From NCBI RefSeq assembly GCF_963668665.1, contig NZ_OY764902.1, positions 2,556,001 to 2,620,000 of the forward strand: a DNA stretch of 64,000 nt, read 5' to 3'. Below are positions 16,395 to 26,684 of the stretch, one piece after another; position 1 is the first letter of the stretch, and every line of letters begins with the position of its first letter. The translations under genes and the position numbers were made by a program. This stretch comes from an uncultured Anaeromusa sp. (GTDB lineage: Bacteria; Bacillota; Negativicutes; Anaeromusales; Anaeromusaceae). The notes under the pieces were generated by a model that saw only the letters and a program-made list of their open reading frames with translations, had not been told where the DNA came from and did not search any database.

Positions 16395-17564
16395 ATGGGC
16401 GGCATGGCGGTAATCCGAGGCTGTGCGGTAGAAGAATTGCGGCCAGGTATGAGACTGGTGGAACCAGTGACCGATGGTTGTGGTCGCATGATCTTGAAAC
16501 CGGGCACCGAGCTGAATCGCAGGGTTATTGAAATTCTTGGGCGGCTGCATATTGGGCCTGTAGATGTTGTGGAATGGCGCGAAGAAGGAATGGCGCTGCC
16601 CCAACCGGCTGTTGTGTCTGAAATTGTAGACAGGGAATCCTCTTGGCATCCTGGTCCTTTTTGCAGTATTGTCGACCCGTTATGGGATTTATTCCGCGAG
16701 CATTATGACGGCTGGCTGATGCGGCTGAAGCGGCAGTTTGCCAGTTTGCAGAGGGAAAGTAATGAAGCGGTGGTTTGGGCGGAAACTGAGGCGATAGTGT
16801 CCGAAATTACGGATTTATCGTTATTGGCAGTGCAAGTGCTGCCTTGCATTCATTTTATGCCTCGTCAGGAAGGATATTTAGTGCATCATTCCCTGCATGT
16901 GTCCTTATTGGCGGCGATGATGGCGCGCTTGTTGGATTGGAAAGAAGAAGAAGTGAAGGAAGTGGCCTTAGCGGCGCTGCTTCATGACGTGGGAAAGTTG
17001 CAAGTTCCGGAAGAAATTTTACACAAGACTGAGTCCTTGACTCCTAAAGAAATGCGGGTAGTGCAGGGACATGCCGTTTTGGGGTTTCGCCTGCTGCAGG
17101 AAGCAGGCGTGTTTCCGTTGTCGGTTTTGGCTGGGGTTTTGCAGCATCATGAGCGATTAGACGGCAGCGGCTATCCTATTTCGGTCGGACAAGCTAAAAT
17201 GCACGCCTATTCCCGCGTTTTAGCCATTGCCGATATGTATGACGCGATGACGTCTAAAAAAATGTATGGAAAACAGCACAATCCATTTACGGCGGCGCGG
17301 GAATTGCGGCGGGATATGTCGCGCGATCGTCTGGATGTTCCAGCGACACGGGCCTTGTTGGCTCAGATCCATCAGTTTTTATTGGGCCAAAAAGTGCGTT
17401 TAGACAACGGCAGCGAAGGCTGGTTGACTCAATGGGATGAAAGCTGCGGTGAAAATGCAGCTGTAATGGACAAACGAGGACGTACGTATTTGTTGCATGA
17501 TCGGTGCGGCATGGCCATTCAAGCCATTGTACAGCCGCGCAGACAAGAACAATGGAGGGACTAA
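16395..17564 (+). CDS. HD-GYP domain protein (predicted c-di-GMP phosphodiesterase)
   Basis: 389 residues, cytosolic. The N-terminal ~55 residues (RPGMRLVEPV...LKPGTELN) resemble the small domain preceding many HD-GYP modules. The HD-GYP core has HHSLHVSLL, LLHDVGKLQVP (near 197), GHAVLGF, LQHHERLDGSGYP (near 256) and IADMYDAMTS, so the residues expected for c-di-GMP hydrolysis are present. A C-terminal ~60-residue piece (GQKVRLDNG...QWDESCGENA) is shared with the next gene. The ATG at 16395 follows AAAGGAGGG; a TTG at 16386 lies on that site. Confidence 0.9.
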   Translation: MGGMAVIRGCAVEELRPGMRLVEPVTDGCGRMILKPGTELNRRVIEILGRLHIGPVDVVEWREEGMALPQPAVVSEIVDRESSWHPGPFCSIVDPLWDLFREHYDGWLMRLKRQFASLQRESNEAVVWAETEAIVSEITDLSLLAVQVLPCIHFMPRQEGYLVHHSLHVSLLAAMMARLLDWKEEEVKEVALAALLHDVGKLQVPEEILHKTESLTPKEMRVVQGHAVLGFRLLQEAGVFPLSVLAGVLQHHERLDGSGYPISVGQAKMHAYSRVLAIADMYDAMTSKKMYGKQHNPFTAARELRRDMSRDRLDVPATRALLAQIHQFLLGQKVRLDNGSEGWLTQWDESCGENAAVMDKRGRTYLLHDRCGMAIQAIVQPRRQEQWRD

Positions 17565-17605
17565 AGTCTTGCTATTGGTAGCTGCCTTTGAATTAGGAAG
17601 TTAAA

Positions 17606-17634
17606 AATCCTCCTTTTGGAGGATTCTTTTTTTT
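17606..17634 (+). terminator. Terminator between the two HD-GYP genes
   Basis: Perfect 8-bp stem AATCCTCC / GGAGGATT (17606-17613, 17618-17625) with TTTT loop and C followed by eight T. Confidence 0.92.
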
Positions 17635-17751
17635 ATTGCAAACTGTTATAATTTTTTTAAATTATCTATACTTTTGCGGGATATTTTCAAAAAACCTACA
17701 AAGTCAGGCAAGAAGCTTGAAAGCAGTAATGCCTCCAGGAGGGGACAGGGT

Positions 17752-18918
17752 ATGAATCAGGAATTACAAGGGATGTCCTGTGCGGTGCAGCAATTGCGGC
17801 CGGGCATGTGTTTGGCTGGGCCTGCTAAAAACAGTAAGGGTGCGATCGTAATGCAAGGGGGGACCGTGCTGGATGAGCGGGCGATTGCTTTGTTGCAGCG
17901 GTTGTCTTTAGCTGCTATTGACGTGGTACGGACCGATAAAAACACCTTTATTGTCGGAGAAATGCAGGAAGAAGAAGCGTTGTCCGCTTCTATGAGCGCA
18001 GAAGAAGCATGGAAGACGATAGGCGCGTACTGTCCGCTGGTTAGCCCGGTACAGACTTTGTTTAAGCAGCGCTATGGAATGCTTTTGGAGGAAATGAAGA
18101 AAATCTGGGCGTCTATACGCTTGCGCGGTCCTGTGGACTGGCCGGTTCTCTGGCGTGTGGCGGATGAAATTGCAGACTTATGTCTGGTACGGGCGGAAGT
18201 ATTGCCGTTGCTTCATTTTGAAAAGAAAGAGGAAACACCGCTTAACAATCATTTGTTGAGTGTTGCTTTCTTGACGGCGACGATGATGCGAGCGCAAGGA
18301 AGCATTGGCGAGAAAGATATTCGCGAAGCAGTTTGCGCGGCGTTGCTCCATGACGTGGGGAAACTTCACTTGCCTATGCGTATTATGGACAAAACAGGGC
18401 CGTTGACTTTTGAAGAAGAGCGCGTTATGAGAACGCACCCGCTAGTGGCCTACCGCTATTTACAAGAAGCAAGCAAAGAGGCGCCGTTGCCGCTGCCTGT
18501 GCTTATGGGAGTGCTGCAACACCACGAGCGTCCTGACGGACAGGGATATCCGATGCGGGTGAGCAGCATGAAAACGCATCCGTATGCCAAGGTGCTGGCG
18601 CTAGCGGATGCCTATGAAAGCCGTACCAGCCGCAGGCAGCCGGATGGGTCCGAAGTCAGCCCCTTTGGCGCGGCCAGAGAACTATATAAACAGGTGTACG
18701 GAGCTGAATTTGAGGTAATGGCCGGCAGAGCTCTGCTTAAAGAAATTCATTTTTTCCTCTTAGGACAGAAAGTAGAACTTTCGAATGGGAAAACAGGCTG
18801 GGTTGTGCAGTGGGATGAAGAATGCGGTGAAAATATGCTGGTCAGCGGTGAAAAGGGTGAATTTTACCGTGTTAATGACCGCAGCGGGATCGAAGTGAAA
18901 AAAGTAATCAAAACGTAA
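17752..18918 (+). CDS. HD-GYP domain protein, paralogue of the preceding gene
   Basis: 388 residues with the same three-part architecture as the gene at 16395: N-terminal QLRPGMCLAGPA...GGTVLDERA, HD-GYP core (NNHLLSVAFL, LLHDVGKLHLP near 199, THPLVAYRYL, LQHHERPDGQGYP near 262, LADAYESRTS) and the C-terminal GQKVELSNG...QWDEECGEN piece. In the HxxxG element the glycine is alanine. It is probably an ancient tandem duplication, now with its own terminator upstream. The ATG at 17752 has AGGAGGGGA six bases upstream; the frame opens earlier without a site. Confidence 0.88.
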   Translation: MNQELQGMSCAVQQLRPGMCLAGPAKNSKGAIVMQGGTVLDERAIALLQRLSLAAIDVVRTDKNTFIVGEMQEEEALSASMSAEEAWKTIGAYCPLVSPVQTLFKQRYGMLLEEMKKIWASIRLRGPVDWPVLWRVADEIADLCLVRAEVLPLLHFEKKEETPLNNHLLSVAFLTATMMRAQGSIGEKDIREAVCAALLHDVGKLHLPMRIMDKTGPLTFEEERVMRTHPLVAYRYLQEASKEAPLPLPVLMGVLQHHERPDGQGYPMRVSSMKTHPYAKVLALADAYESRTSRRQPDGSEVSPFGAARELYKQVYGAEFEVMAGRALLKEIHFFLLGQKVELSNGKTGWVVQWDEECGENMLVSGEKGEFYRVNDRSGIEVKKVIKT

Positions 18919-18926
18919 CGGTACGG

Positions 18927-18960
18927 CCCGGAAGCAGGCGTAAGCGGCTTTCGGGTTTTT
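18927..18960 (+). terminator. Terminator after the second HD-GYP gene
   Basis: Imperfect stem CCCGGAAGC / GGCTTTCGGG with a loop of about nine bases, followed by TTTTTT. Confidence 0.75.
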
Positions 18961-19043
18961 TATCAGAATTTATCTGATAGTTTTCCTGAGCCGGATTGGT
19001 TACACTAAAACTATTCATTGTAGAAACATAGGGAGGAACTAGG

Positions 19044-21113
19044 ATGTTAAAGCCGTTTCGTTCGTTGCAGGGGAAATTATCGTTGGCTCTGCTGGCAATT
19101 GTGTTGATTCCGTTATTCGTACTGGCGGCTGTTTTGGATCGGACCGTTAAGGAACAGACCCAAAGCGATTTTTTGCAAAGTACAACGCGTGAGGTCATGC
19201 AAGTAGACAACGCGGTAAACTTATTTTTTGAAGGGCAAAAGGAAAATGTCCGCCTTTTAGCGCAAATGCCCTTGGTGCGCCAAAGCGGCGCCAGCGTTAC
19301 TCGTTATATGGAAAAACAAGGAGGCGCAAACGGCATGGTGCCCATGGACCCCTTTGCGACAGGGGGCTATGAAGCGGAACTGTACCAACAGTTTGTGCAG
19401 TTTTCCCAAAGTCATCCGAAGGTGAATACTATTTCCTTTGGTCTCTCAGACGGCGGTTATTTGCAATGGCCGGCCATTCCTCGCAAAGCAGGCTATGATT
19501 CGCGCAGCCGCGATTGGTATAAAGAGAGCTTGAAACAGAAGGACGCTTGGGTATCGGATCCCTTTATGACGAGCAAAGGCGTGCCGACGATCGGTATTTT
19601 TACGGCCGTAACCGATGAATACGGGCAGTTTCGCGGAGTTATGGGCTTGAATGTAGATTTGCCAGTAGTGACAAAGCTGATTCAGGACATCAAAATTGGT
19701 GAAACTGGTTATGTGGTGCTCTTGGACAGTAAAGGAACCATTATTGCCCATCCTCGCAACCCGGAACTGAATTTTAAAAAGCTGGCGGATTTGAAGGACT
19801 CTTCTTTAAGTACGCTGGCCGGTATTGCAGAAGGGCAAATTTCTTTAGATATCAACGGCATAGAGCATGTGGCGAACGTAGTGACCTCGCAGCAGTCCGG
19901 CTGGAAATACGTTGTGCTGGTTGAAGCGGCGCAGCTTAATGAGAGCGCCTCCCATGTGCGCAGTGCGCTGCTGCTTGTGTTGGGTGTTACTATCCTGTTG
20001 GTTTTGGGTCTATCCTTTTTACTGGCGCGCCGCTTTGCCGCGCCCTTGACAAATGCAGCAGACTTACTGGGGCAGCTGGGACAGGGAGATTTTTCACAAA
20101 AAGTGGAACCGGCGTATTTAAACTATAGCGATGAAAGCGGCGTTTTATTTCAGTCATTGGAGAATATGCGCCAAGAAGTAGGCGCCCTGGTTGCCGGCGC
20201 TAGGAATGTAGCCGGTGATGTGGAAATGCGTTCTCGCCAATTGGATGCCAACGCTGCGTCGGCGGCGCAGTCCGTAGAGGAAGTGGCGGCATCGGTACAG
20301 GAGATTGCCACTGTTTCCGCTTCGCAAGCGAAAGAGCTGGAACAGGGCGTGGCCCGGATGCATGATATGGCCGGACACGTGCAGCATGCCGGCAACCGTT
20401 TGCAGGATGTGCGCCAAGCCTATGAGATGATTCGCCGCTTCAGCAAGGATCTCAATGAGATTGTGGGCGTGCTGAATCAGCAGATGAACGAAGAGCGTCA
20501 AGCGGTGGAAGGCGTTGACGCGGTAGTACAGCGCGTTGACCAGGAAAATCGGCGCATTGCATCCTTTACCGAGGCCATTGAGGGGATTGCCGAACAGACT
20601 AATCTATTGGCGCTTAACGCCTCTATTGAGGCGGCCAGAGCAGGCGAGCACGGTCGCGGCTTTGCCGTGGTAGCGGAAGAAGTGCGCAAACTGGCGGAGG
20701 AGAGCAGCCGGGCTGCTGGCGAAATACGGCAGGTAATCGGCCAGGTTCAGGAAGCTTCGCACCAGGCGGTGACGGAAATTAAACGGGCCTGCGACGTTAC
20801 GGAACGCCAGCAGGAGGCGGTACGCAGCACCGATGCTATGTTCCAGGAGATTACGCAAGCTGTCGAAGAGATGCAACGTGTTTTGAATGCGATGGAAGAG
20901 CGTTTTGGAGCTATGCTTCATGAAACTGAGGAAGTAGTGGGCAGCTTTAGTTCGTTGTCCGCCGGCGCGGAGGAGACTTCCGCCATTACGGGCCAATTGG
21001 CTTCGACGATGGATGGACAGGCCCAAGCGGTTCAGTCTGTGCAAACAGAAGCGAAGCAACTGCTGCAGGCAGTGGAAGACCTGCGCCAGGGAATCGCTAA
21101 ATTTCGTGTATAA
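19044..21113 (+). CDS. Methyl-accepting chemotaxis protein with periplasmic dCache-like sensor
   Basis: 689 residues. TM1 is at about residues 11-31; a ~275-residue extracytoplasmic region resembles a dCache sensor ([45 protein letters not shown]); TM2 is at about 308-328; a HAMP-like linker follows; then a long cytoplasmic coiled coil. The hairpin tip reads [20 protein letters not shown]...[17 protein letters not shown], the kinase-control core. The ligand is unknown; dCache receptors often bind amino acids or organic acids. Start after AGGGAGGAACTAGG. Confidence 0.93.
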   Translation: MLKPFRSLQGKLSLALLAIVLIPLFVLAAVLDRTVKEQTQSDFLQSTTREVMQVDNAVNLFFEGQKENVRLLAQMPLVRQSGASVTRYMEKQGGANGMVPMDPFATGGYEAELYQQFVQFSQSHPKVNTISFGLSDGGYLQWPAIPRKAGYDSRSRDWYKESLKQKDAWVSDPFMTSKGVPTIGIFTAVTDEYGQFRGVMGLNVDLPVVTKLIQDIKIGETGYVVLLDSKGTIIAHPRNPELNFKKLADLKDSSLSTLAGIAEGQISLDINGIEHVANVVTSQQSGWKYVVLVEAAQLNESASHVRSALLLVLGVTILLVLGLSFLLARRFAAPLTNAADLLGQLGQGDFSQKVEPAYLNYSDESGVLFQSLENMRQEVGALVAGARNVAGDVEMRSRQLDANAASAAQSVEEVAASVQEIATVSASQAKELEQGVARMHDMAGHVQHAGNRLQDVRQAYEMIRRFSKDLNEIVGVLNQQMNEERQAVEGVDAVVQRVDQENRRIASFTEAIEGIAEQTNLLALNASIEAARAGEHGRGFAVVAEEVRKLAEESSRAAGEIRQVIGQVQEASHQAVTEIKRACDVTERQQEAVRSTDAMFQEITQAVEEMQRVLNAMEERFGAMLHETEEVVGSFSSLSAGAEETSAITGQLASTMDGQAQAVQSVQTEAKQLLQAVEDLRQGIAKFRV

Positions 21114-21130
21114 AACATAATCTTTTAACG

Positions 21131-21165
21131 GAAGAGCGCCGCGACAAGCGGTGCTCTTCTTGCAT
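21131..21165 (+). terminator. Probable terminator after the chemoreceptor
   Basis: 12-bp stem with one G-U pair (21131-21142 with 21148-21159) and loop GACAA; the T-run is short (TTG). Confidence 0.6.
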
Positions 21166-21170
21166 CTCAA

Positions 21171-21179
21171 TGGTATAAT
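21171..21179 (+). promoter_or_regulatory. Extended -10 of the esterase operon
   Basis: TGGTATAAT at 21171-21179, 30 bases before the ATG at 21209. Confidence 0.5.
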
Positions 21180-21208
21180 TAAGGAATAAGCAGGGAAGGG
21201 GACGGACA

Positions 21209-21946
21209 ATGTCGATTTTACAAGGTGCAGAGCCGTTTTTGCTGCCGGGAGGAGAAAAAGGAGTTTTGCTGCTGCATGGCTTTACTGGCTCGCCGGCGGA
21301 GATGCGGCTTTTGGGGAACGCACTGCATCAGGAAGGCTATACCGTGCTGGCGCCGAGGCTGCCAGGGCACGGAACGACGGTGGAGGAGATGGCCCAAACT
21401 CGCTGGCCGCTGTGGTATGGGGGCGCTGAAGACGGCTATTGGCTGCTTCGTTCCTTGTGCTCGCAGGTAGCTGTGGTGGGCCTTTCCATGGGCGGACTGC
21501 TGGCCTTGGCGTTAAGCGCGCAGCTGCCGGTATGGAAGACAGTGTCTTTAAGCGCCCCCATTGATTTGTATGATAAAAGAGCTCATTATGTAGATATGTT
21601 TCGTCTTTTTCGCACTTACGCGCCTAAAAAACGGCGTCGTTTTGCGGATTTAGATGATTGCTATACCGTAGCCTACGAGTCGACGCCGTTGGCTTGTGTG
21701 AAAAGTCTGCTGCAACTGATCCGCCAAGTGCAGCGGTTGCTGCCTCAGGTGCAGGCGCCATTGCTGGTGATGCAGGGGCGCCGCGAACATACGGTGCGTC
21801 CCTGGAGCGCTCAGCATATTTACGAACAGGCTGGCAGTTTGCAAAAAGAATTGGTCTGGCTGGAGAAATCAGGTCACTTAGTGACTTTAGATGTAGAACG
21901 GGAGCTGGTCTTTGCGCAAGTGAAAGCGTTTTTGACGGCTCCTTAA
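21209..21946 (+). CDS. Carboxylesterase / alpha-beta hydrolase (Est30-like)
   Basis: 245 residues. Oxyanion region VLLLHGFTGSPAEM near the N-terminus; nucleophile elbow VGLSMGGLLAL; acidic residue in the MQGRREHTVRP segment; catalytic His in EKSGHLVTLDVER. This matches thermostable carboxylesterases such as Geobacillus Est30, which are commonly found beside rnr and secG in Firmicutes. Cytosolic, no signal peptide. It heads a compact run esterase-thioesterase-rnr-smpB. Confidence 0.9.
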   Translation: MSILQGAEPFLLPGGEKGVLLLHGFTGSPAEMRLLGNALHQEGYTVLAPRLPGHGTTVEEMAQTRWPLWYGGAEDGYWLLRSLCSQVAVVGLSMGGLLALALSAQLPVWKTVSLSAPIDLYDKRAHYVDMFRLFRTYAPKKRRRFADLDDCYTVAYESTPLACVKSLLQLIRQVQRLLPQVQAPLLVMQGRREHTVRPWSAQHIYEQAGSLQKELVWLEKSGHLVTLDVERELVFAQVKAFLTAP

Positions 21947-21970
21947 GAAGAATGACAGGAGGGACAGAAA

Positions 21971-22387
21971 ATGCCGGAAATAAAAGAAGATCCTAATCAG
22001 TGGTGCTTTGCCTGCGGCCATTTGAATCCAATCGGGTTGAAGCTGCACTTTGAAGAAGATACGGCGGCGGGTGTGTATCGCAGCCGTTTTACGGCGGGGC
22101 CGGAGCACCAAAGCTACAATGGCGTGATGCATGGCGGTCTTGTGAGTACGTTGCTGGATGAGATCATGGGGCGATACTACTATGCCAAAGGCAAGCAGGC
22201 TGTTACGGCCAAGCTGGAGGTTCGTTTTCGTGCGCCGACGCCGATAGGCCAAGAACTGTTGATTGAAGGAAGAGTTGTGGGACAACGAGGTAAAATGGCG
22301 GAAATGACAGCGCAAGTCCTTTTGGCGGACGGTTCGGTTACGGCGGAAGGAAAGGCCCTAGTGGCTATTCTGGGTGATTTGTCATGA
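21971..22387 (+). CDS. PaaI-like hotdog-fold thioesterase
   Basis: 138 residues. The core YNGVMHGGLVSTLLDEIMGRYYY is the 4HBT/PaaI active-site helix with the HGG turn, preceded by CFACGHLNPIGLKLHF, typical of this branch. It probably hydrolyses an acyl-CoA; the substrate is unknown. Start follows AGGAGGGACAGAAA. The stop overlaps the ATG of rnr. Confidence 0.88.
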   Translation: MPEIKEDPNQWCFACGHLNPIGLKLHFEEDTAAGVYRSRFTAGPEHQSYNGVMHGGLVSTLLDEIMGRYYYAKGKQAVTAKLEVRFRAPTPIGQELLIEGRVVGQRGKMAEMTAQVLLADGSVTAEGKALVAILGDLS

Positions 22388-24687
22388 GCCGCCTGGAAGA
22401 GATTGTGCTGTCTTTTATGCAAGAAGAAGCCTACCGGCCGTTGAGCGCGGAGGAGTTGGCGGAAGAGCTGCGCCTCAAGGGCAAAGATTTGGCTGCTTTT
22501 TGGCAGGTTTTGGAAGAGCTGGAGGAGCGGGCGGCAATCGTTAAAACTCGCTATGACCGGTATGGCTTGCCGGAAAAAATGAACCTTGTTGTCGGACGCT
22601 TGGCGATGACGAATAAGGGTTTTGGTTTTGTTATTCCCGAACTGCGTCAGCAGCCGGAGGAAAGCGATGTATTTATTGCTCCTGACGACATGGGAACGGC
22701 TATGCACAATGATCGGGTTATTGCACGCGTGCATTCTCGGCGGCCGGTGCAGGGGCGCTCGCGAGAAGGAGAAATCATTCGGGTTGTAGGTCGGGCGAAT
22801 GTGCAAATGGTAGGCCTCTTTGAAGCCGGACGAAATTACGGTTTTGTCCGGCCTGATGATGTGCGTTTGGGGCAGGATGTGTTTATTCCTAAAGAGTGCT
22901 TTGGCGGCGCCGCTAGCGGCAGCAAAGTGGTAGTGGAAATTACCAGTTGGCCGGAGCGAAAACGCAGCGCCGAGGGCAGGATTGTCGAGGAACTGGGACG
23001 CCCTGGCGACCCAGGTTTAGAAGTTTTGTCCATTTTGCGGCGGCATCAGCTTTCTTCCGACTTCGATGCGCCGGTGCTGGCGGAAGCCGATGCTGTGCCG
23101 GCAACCGTACAGGCAGAGGAATTGTCCGAACGTCGTGATCTGCGTCATTTGCCCATTATCACCATTGACGGCGAGGACGCCAAGGATTTAGATGATGCGG
23201 TTCATGTAGAAGCGCTGGCTGACGGAATGTACCGCTTAGGTGTTTATATCGCCGATGTGAGCCATTACGTGCGGGAAGGCAGTCGTCTTGATGTTGAAGC
23301 GCGCCAGCGCGGTACCAGTGTCTATTTAGTGGACCGGGTGCTGCCTATGCTGCCGCAGCGCCTGTCTAACGGCATTTGCAGCTTGAACGCTCATGTAGAT
23401 CGGCTGGTTATGTCCTGCGAAATGGAAATTGATTCTGCTGGGCGGGTTCGGCAGTATGAAGTGTTTCCGGCGGTGATTCGAGTAGCGGAACGCTTTTCTT
23501 ATACAGTGGTGCGCAAGATGCTTGTCGAGGGGCTGGATTCGGTGGAGGAGCGGTATCATTCCCATATGCCGCACCTGCGCAACATGGAGCAGCTTTGTCA
23601 AATTTTACGCGAGCGCCGTATGCGTCGGGGCGCTGTGGATTTTGATTTTCCAGAGCTCAAGGTGAAATTGGATGACGAAGGGCGGCCTCAGGAAATTGTC
23701 CGTCGCGTTCGCACAATCGCCGAGTCGGTTGTCGAAGAATTTATGCTGGTGGCGAACGAAACAGTGGCGGAGCATATGCATCGTCTGAAGCTGCCTTTCT
23801 TGTTCCGGGTGCATGAAAACCCGGATCCGGAAAAACTGCTGAAGCTGGATTTATTGCTGAATAACTTTGGCGAGCAATTGCGGCGTACCCAAGGGGAAAT
23901 ACGTCCCGAGGCGCTGCAACGAATTCTGACTCGCATTGCCGGACGTCCGGAGGAAAAAATTGTCAGTACCGTCATGCTGCGCTCCTTAAAACAGGCGCGG
24001 TATGAAGCGGAAAACTTGGGGCATTTTGGTCTGGCGGCGCCGTACTATACACACTTTACTTCGCCGATTCGGCGCTACCCGGATTTGATTGTGCATCGCA
24101 TGCTGCGGGAGTGGCTGCAAAAAGGATTTAAAGGCAAGCGGCGGGAAAAACTGGAGAAGGAACTGCCTGAAATTGCCCTGCATAGCTCACAGCGAGAACG
24201 GGCGGCGGCGGAAGCGGAGCGGGAAACGGTGCAGCTGAAGCTGGTAGAATATATGGAACGCTTTATTGGCGAAGAGTTTGCCGGCGTGATCAGCAGTGTA
24301 ACGGCCTTTGGCTTTTTTGTGGAACTGGATAACGGCGTGGAAGGGCTTGTGCATATTTCTACGCTGGATGACGATTACTATCAATTTATTGAAGAACGTT
24401 ACTGCCTGCTGGGCGAAAGGACGCGTCGCCTATTCCAACTAGGACAGTCGGTGACCATCCGAGTGGCGCGCGTGAATTCTCTGGAACGGACCATTGATTT
24501 TCAACTGGTTGCCGGCGGAGAAAAGCAGCCTAAGGGCGTTGGGGATGAAAAAAGGACGCGCCCTGTTGCCGCGAAGAAACAGAATGCGGTTCATAAGCCG
24601 AAACGCCAGGCAGGTAAAGAGCCTGCGGCGGGAACACGCGGCAAGCCAGCTGACAGGGTCAAAAGCAAGAGGAGGAAAAAGCAATGA
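22384..24687 (+). CDS. rnr: Ribonuclease R
   Basis: 767 residues. An N-terminal winged helix and two cold-shock-like domains ([37 protein letters not shown]) precede the RNB catalytic domain, whose acidic metal cluster is in [15 protein letters not shown] near residue 261, with later [20 protein letters not shown]-terminal S1 domain ([18 protein letters not shown]...HIS) is followed by a Lys/Arg-rich tail from about residue 715. This 3'-5' exonuclease degrades structured RNA and nonstop mRNA handed over by tmRNA-SmpB. It overlaps smpB by four bases. Confidence 0.97.
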   Translation: MSRLEEIVLSFMQEEAYRPLSAEELAEELRLKGKDLAAFWQVLEELEERAAIVKTRYDRYGLPEKMNLVVGRLAMTNKGFGFVIPELRQQPEESDVFIAPDDMGTAMHNDRVIARVHSRRPVQGRSREGEIIRVVGRANVQMVGLFEAGRNYGFVRPDDVRLGQDVFIPKECFGGAASGSKVVVEITSWPERKRSAEGRIVEELGRPGDPGLEVLSILRRHQLSSDFDAPVLAEADAVPATVQAEELSERRDLRHLPIITIDGEDAKDLDDAVHVEALADGMYRLGVYIADVSHYVREGSRLDVEARQRGTSVYLVDRVLPMLPQRLSNGICSLNAHVDRLVMSCEMEIDSAGRVRQYEVFPAVIRVAERFSYTVVRKMLVEGLDSVEERYHSHMPHLRNMEQLCQILRERRMRRGAVDFDFPELKVKLDDEGRPQEIVRRVRTIAESVVEEFMLVANETVAEHMHRLKLPFLFRVHENPDPEKLLKLDLLLNNFGEQLRRTQGEIRPEALQRILTRIAGRPEEKIVSTVMLRSLKQARYEAENLGHFGLAAPYYTHFTSPIRRYPDLIVHRMLREWLQKGFKGKRREKLEKELPEIALHSSQRERAAAEAERETVQLKLVEYMERFIGEEFAGVISSVTAFGFFVELDNGVEGLVHISTLDDDYYQFIEERYCLLGERTRRLFQLGQSVTIRVARVNSLERTIDFQLVAGGEKQPKGVGDEKRTRPVAAKKQNAVHKPKRQAGKEPAAGTRGKPADRVKSKRRKKQ

Positions 24688-25157
24688 GTCAAAATGGGGC
24701 GGGAATCAAGATTGCCTCGGAAAATCGCAAAGCCCGCCACGATTATCATATACATGAGACGTTCGAAGCCGGTATTGTCTTAACTGGCACGGAAGTCAAG
24801 TCTTTGCGCGCCGGCAAGGCCAATTTGAAAGATAGCTATGCTCGCATCGAAAACGGTGAAGTGTTTTTGCTGCAAATGCATATTAGCCCCTATGACCAGG
24901 GAAATCGTTTTAACCATGAGCCCCTGCGACCGCGCAAGCTGCTGCTGCATCGTCAGGAAATTAACCGTCTTCTGGGAAAAACCAGGGAAAAAGGGTTTTC
25001 TTTGGTGCCCTTGAAAATATACTTTTCTCGGGGCAAAGCCAAGATAGAACTGGCGCTGGCCAGCGGTAAAAAGCTGTATGATAAACGACAGGACTTGGCC
25101 GAACGCGATGCTAAGCGAGATATGGAACGGGCACTGCGTGATCGTCAAAAAGACTAG
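24684..25157 (+). CDS. smpB: SsrA-binding protein SmpB
   Basis: 157 residues, normal length. Conserved segments: [24 protein letters not shown] (split), [33 protein letters not shown] and the basic C-terminal tail [20 protein letters not shown] that mimics the anticodon arm in the ribosome. It partners the tmRNA encoded at 62459-62804. The start is within the rnr stop (ATGA) with GAGGAAAAAGC upstream. Confidence 0.97.
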   Translation: MSQNGAGIKIASENRKARHDYHIHETFEAGIVLTGTEVKSLRAGKANLKDSYARIENGEVFLLQMHISPYDQGNRFNHEPLRPRKLLLHRQEINRLLGKTREKGFSLVPLKIYFSRGKAKIELALASGKKLYDKRQDLAERDAKRDMERALRDRQKD

Positions 25158-25187
25158 AAGGACCGCTTTAGCGGTCCTTCTTTCCTT
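25157..25187 (+). terminator. Terminator after smpB
   Basis: Perfect 10-bp stem GAAGGACCGC / GCGGTCCTTC (25157-25166, 25171-25180) with loop TTTA, then TTTCCTTT. Confidence 0.88.
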
Positions 25188-25423
25188 TAGTGAAACACTA
25201 TTTTACTAGTTGACTTGTACGAGGTATAAACATTGATAATTTGAAGTTCTCTTTAGTGTTTTTTGCTCGATAGCGGTATGCGGGCAAGGCAGGGAAAACT
25301 TAATAATCGACGAATATAAGACAAAAGCATATTTATATATCTTTAAATAATCGGAATTGGTTAGGGAGCTAAGCTAGTTCTTTTTAGTGACTGCTTGGCG
25401 TTTGCTGGCGAAAGGAGCCGGAC

Positions 25424-25882
25424 TTGGGAATGCAAATAGAAGATCTGGTGGTAGAGACCATTGAAGCGATTTCTTGCGTGATGCGGCAGGCTGTGAGAGA
25501 GCATCGGCAAAAGGCGGAAGAAGGAACGGATCTTTGCGCGCTGACCCTGACGCAGCTGCATTATCTTCATGCAGTACGGGAGTTGGGGCGGCCCACTTTT
25601 CGTGATCTTGTAGAAAAATTTCAAGTAAAAAAATCGACAGTAACGGCGATTGTGCAGAAATTAGTGCAGAAGGGATATGTGTACAAATATCAGTCTCAAG
25701 AAGATCTGCGAGTATATCATATTCATCTGGCGCCAAAAGGAGAGCAGCTGATTCAACTGGAGGATGAAGGGTATCGCTATTTTGCTAAACAGCTTACAGC
25801 ATGCTTGGACGAAACGGAGCGAAGGCAATTTGCGATGATGCTGCAGAAAATAAATACTAAGGCGCATGAAAACCGGAAATGA
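25424..25882 (+). CDS. MarR-family transcriptional regulator
   Basis: 152 residues from TTG 25424, or 150 from ATG 25430. The winged helix is visible as LTLTQLHYLHAVRELGRPTF, DLVEKFQVKKSTVTAIVQKLVQKGYVYK and the wing SQEDLRVYHIHLAPKGEQ. AAGGAG at 25412-25417 fits the TTG (six bases) better than the ATG (12 bases). MarR proteins usually sense small phenolic or oxidant ligands. It is followed after 15 bases by an uncharacterised gene, probably in the same transcript. The 266-base gap upstream is AT-rich with no clear operator. Confidence 0.88.
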   Translation: MGMQIEDLVVETIEAISCVMRQAVREHRQKAEEGTDLCALTLTQLHYLHAVRELGRPTFRDLVEKFQVKKSTVTAIVQKLVQKGYVYKYQSQEDLRVYHIHLAPKGEQLIQLEDEGYRYFAKQLTACLDETERRQFAMMLQKINTKAHENRK

Positions 25883-25897
25883 TGGGAGGCTGGGTAA

Positions 25898-26596
25898 ATG
25901 CGCATGCATGTTCCCTTAGATTCGTTGGAACGCTGGAAGGAGTATCTGGGCAATTCGGCGCAATGGGAGTGCTCCAAGGAACTGCGGCATATGGCGCAGC
26001 TTTGGTGGCAGGATGAGGAACTGCCTGCTTACGTGCTGGCTATGGCGGCCAGGCAGCCAAGGTTGCAAGGCTTGAAAAAACTTTTCGCTTTTCCTGAGTA
26101 TCGCTTACCCTTGCCAAAGGGCGGCGTACCGTCGCGCAGTGATTTGTATGTACTGGCGTGTAACCAGCAAAGAGAACTGGTTGTGATGATGTTGGAAGCG
26201 ACGGCTTGCAATGCTATGGGGCCGTCAGTGCAGGAATGGCTGCGTCTAAAGGGAAAAACGGCGACCGTAGAGCGTGAAGACAGTCCTAAAACGGAAGACG
26301 ACTCGCGGACTGAATTTTTATCGGCTCAGCTGGGCTTGTTGGGGCAGAGTCTTGTGCATGTAAAATATCAATTTTTATATCGCACAGCCTTGGCGCTCTT
26401 AGAAGCGGAACGGGTCGGCGCAAGGCGGGCGACAGTATGGTTTCACTGTTCTGAAGAGGGCAGCTTGCAAGAGTATAGAAAGTTCGTAGCCCTTTATGGC
26501 GTAGAAGGAGAAGCCGATACCCTTTGCGGGCCGGTTGAGGTTCGAGGCGTGGAACTTTTTTTTGCTTGGGTTTTTTTTCGTGATTGCCAGGAGTAA
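25898..26596 (+). CDS. Conserved uncharacterised protein, possibly PD-(D/E)XK-related
   Basis: 232 residues, soluble. Segments SDLYVLACNQQ, MLEATACNAMGPSVQEWL, SAQLGLLG, KYQFLYRTALALLEA and FVALYGVEGEAD recall a family of unknown function (I believe DUF6946-like) whose middle part resembles a nuclease fold with an Asp and an E-x-K motif. Here the E-x-K position reads LEATA, so the lysine is absent and activity is doubtful. Ribosome site GGGAGG upstream. It follows the MarR gene, suggesting that regulator controls it. Function not known. Confidence 0.6.
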   Translation: MRMHVPLDSLERWKEYLGNSAQWECSKELRHMAQLWWQDEELPAYVLAMAARQPRLQGLKKLFAFPEYRLPLPKGGVPSRSDLYVLACNQQRELVVMMLEATACNAMGPSVQEWLRLKGKTATVEREDSPKTEDDSRTEFLSAQLGLLGQSLVHVKYQFLYRTALALLEAERVGARRATVWFHCSEEGSLQEYRKFVALYGVEGEADTLCGPVEVRGVELFFAWVFFRDCQE

Positions 26597-26684
26597 ACGG
26601 CTGCCAAGAGTTTAAGAATATAAATAAACAGATGTCTCTTTAAGAGGCGTGCAGCGTTGGCTTTTTCCCCAAGGAGTTTGGAAA

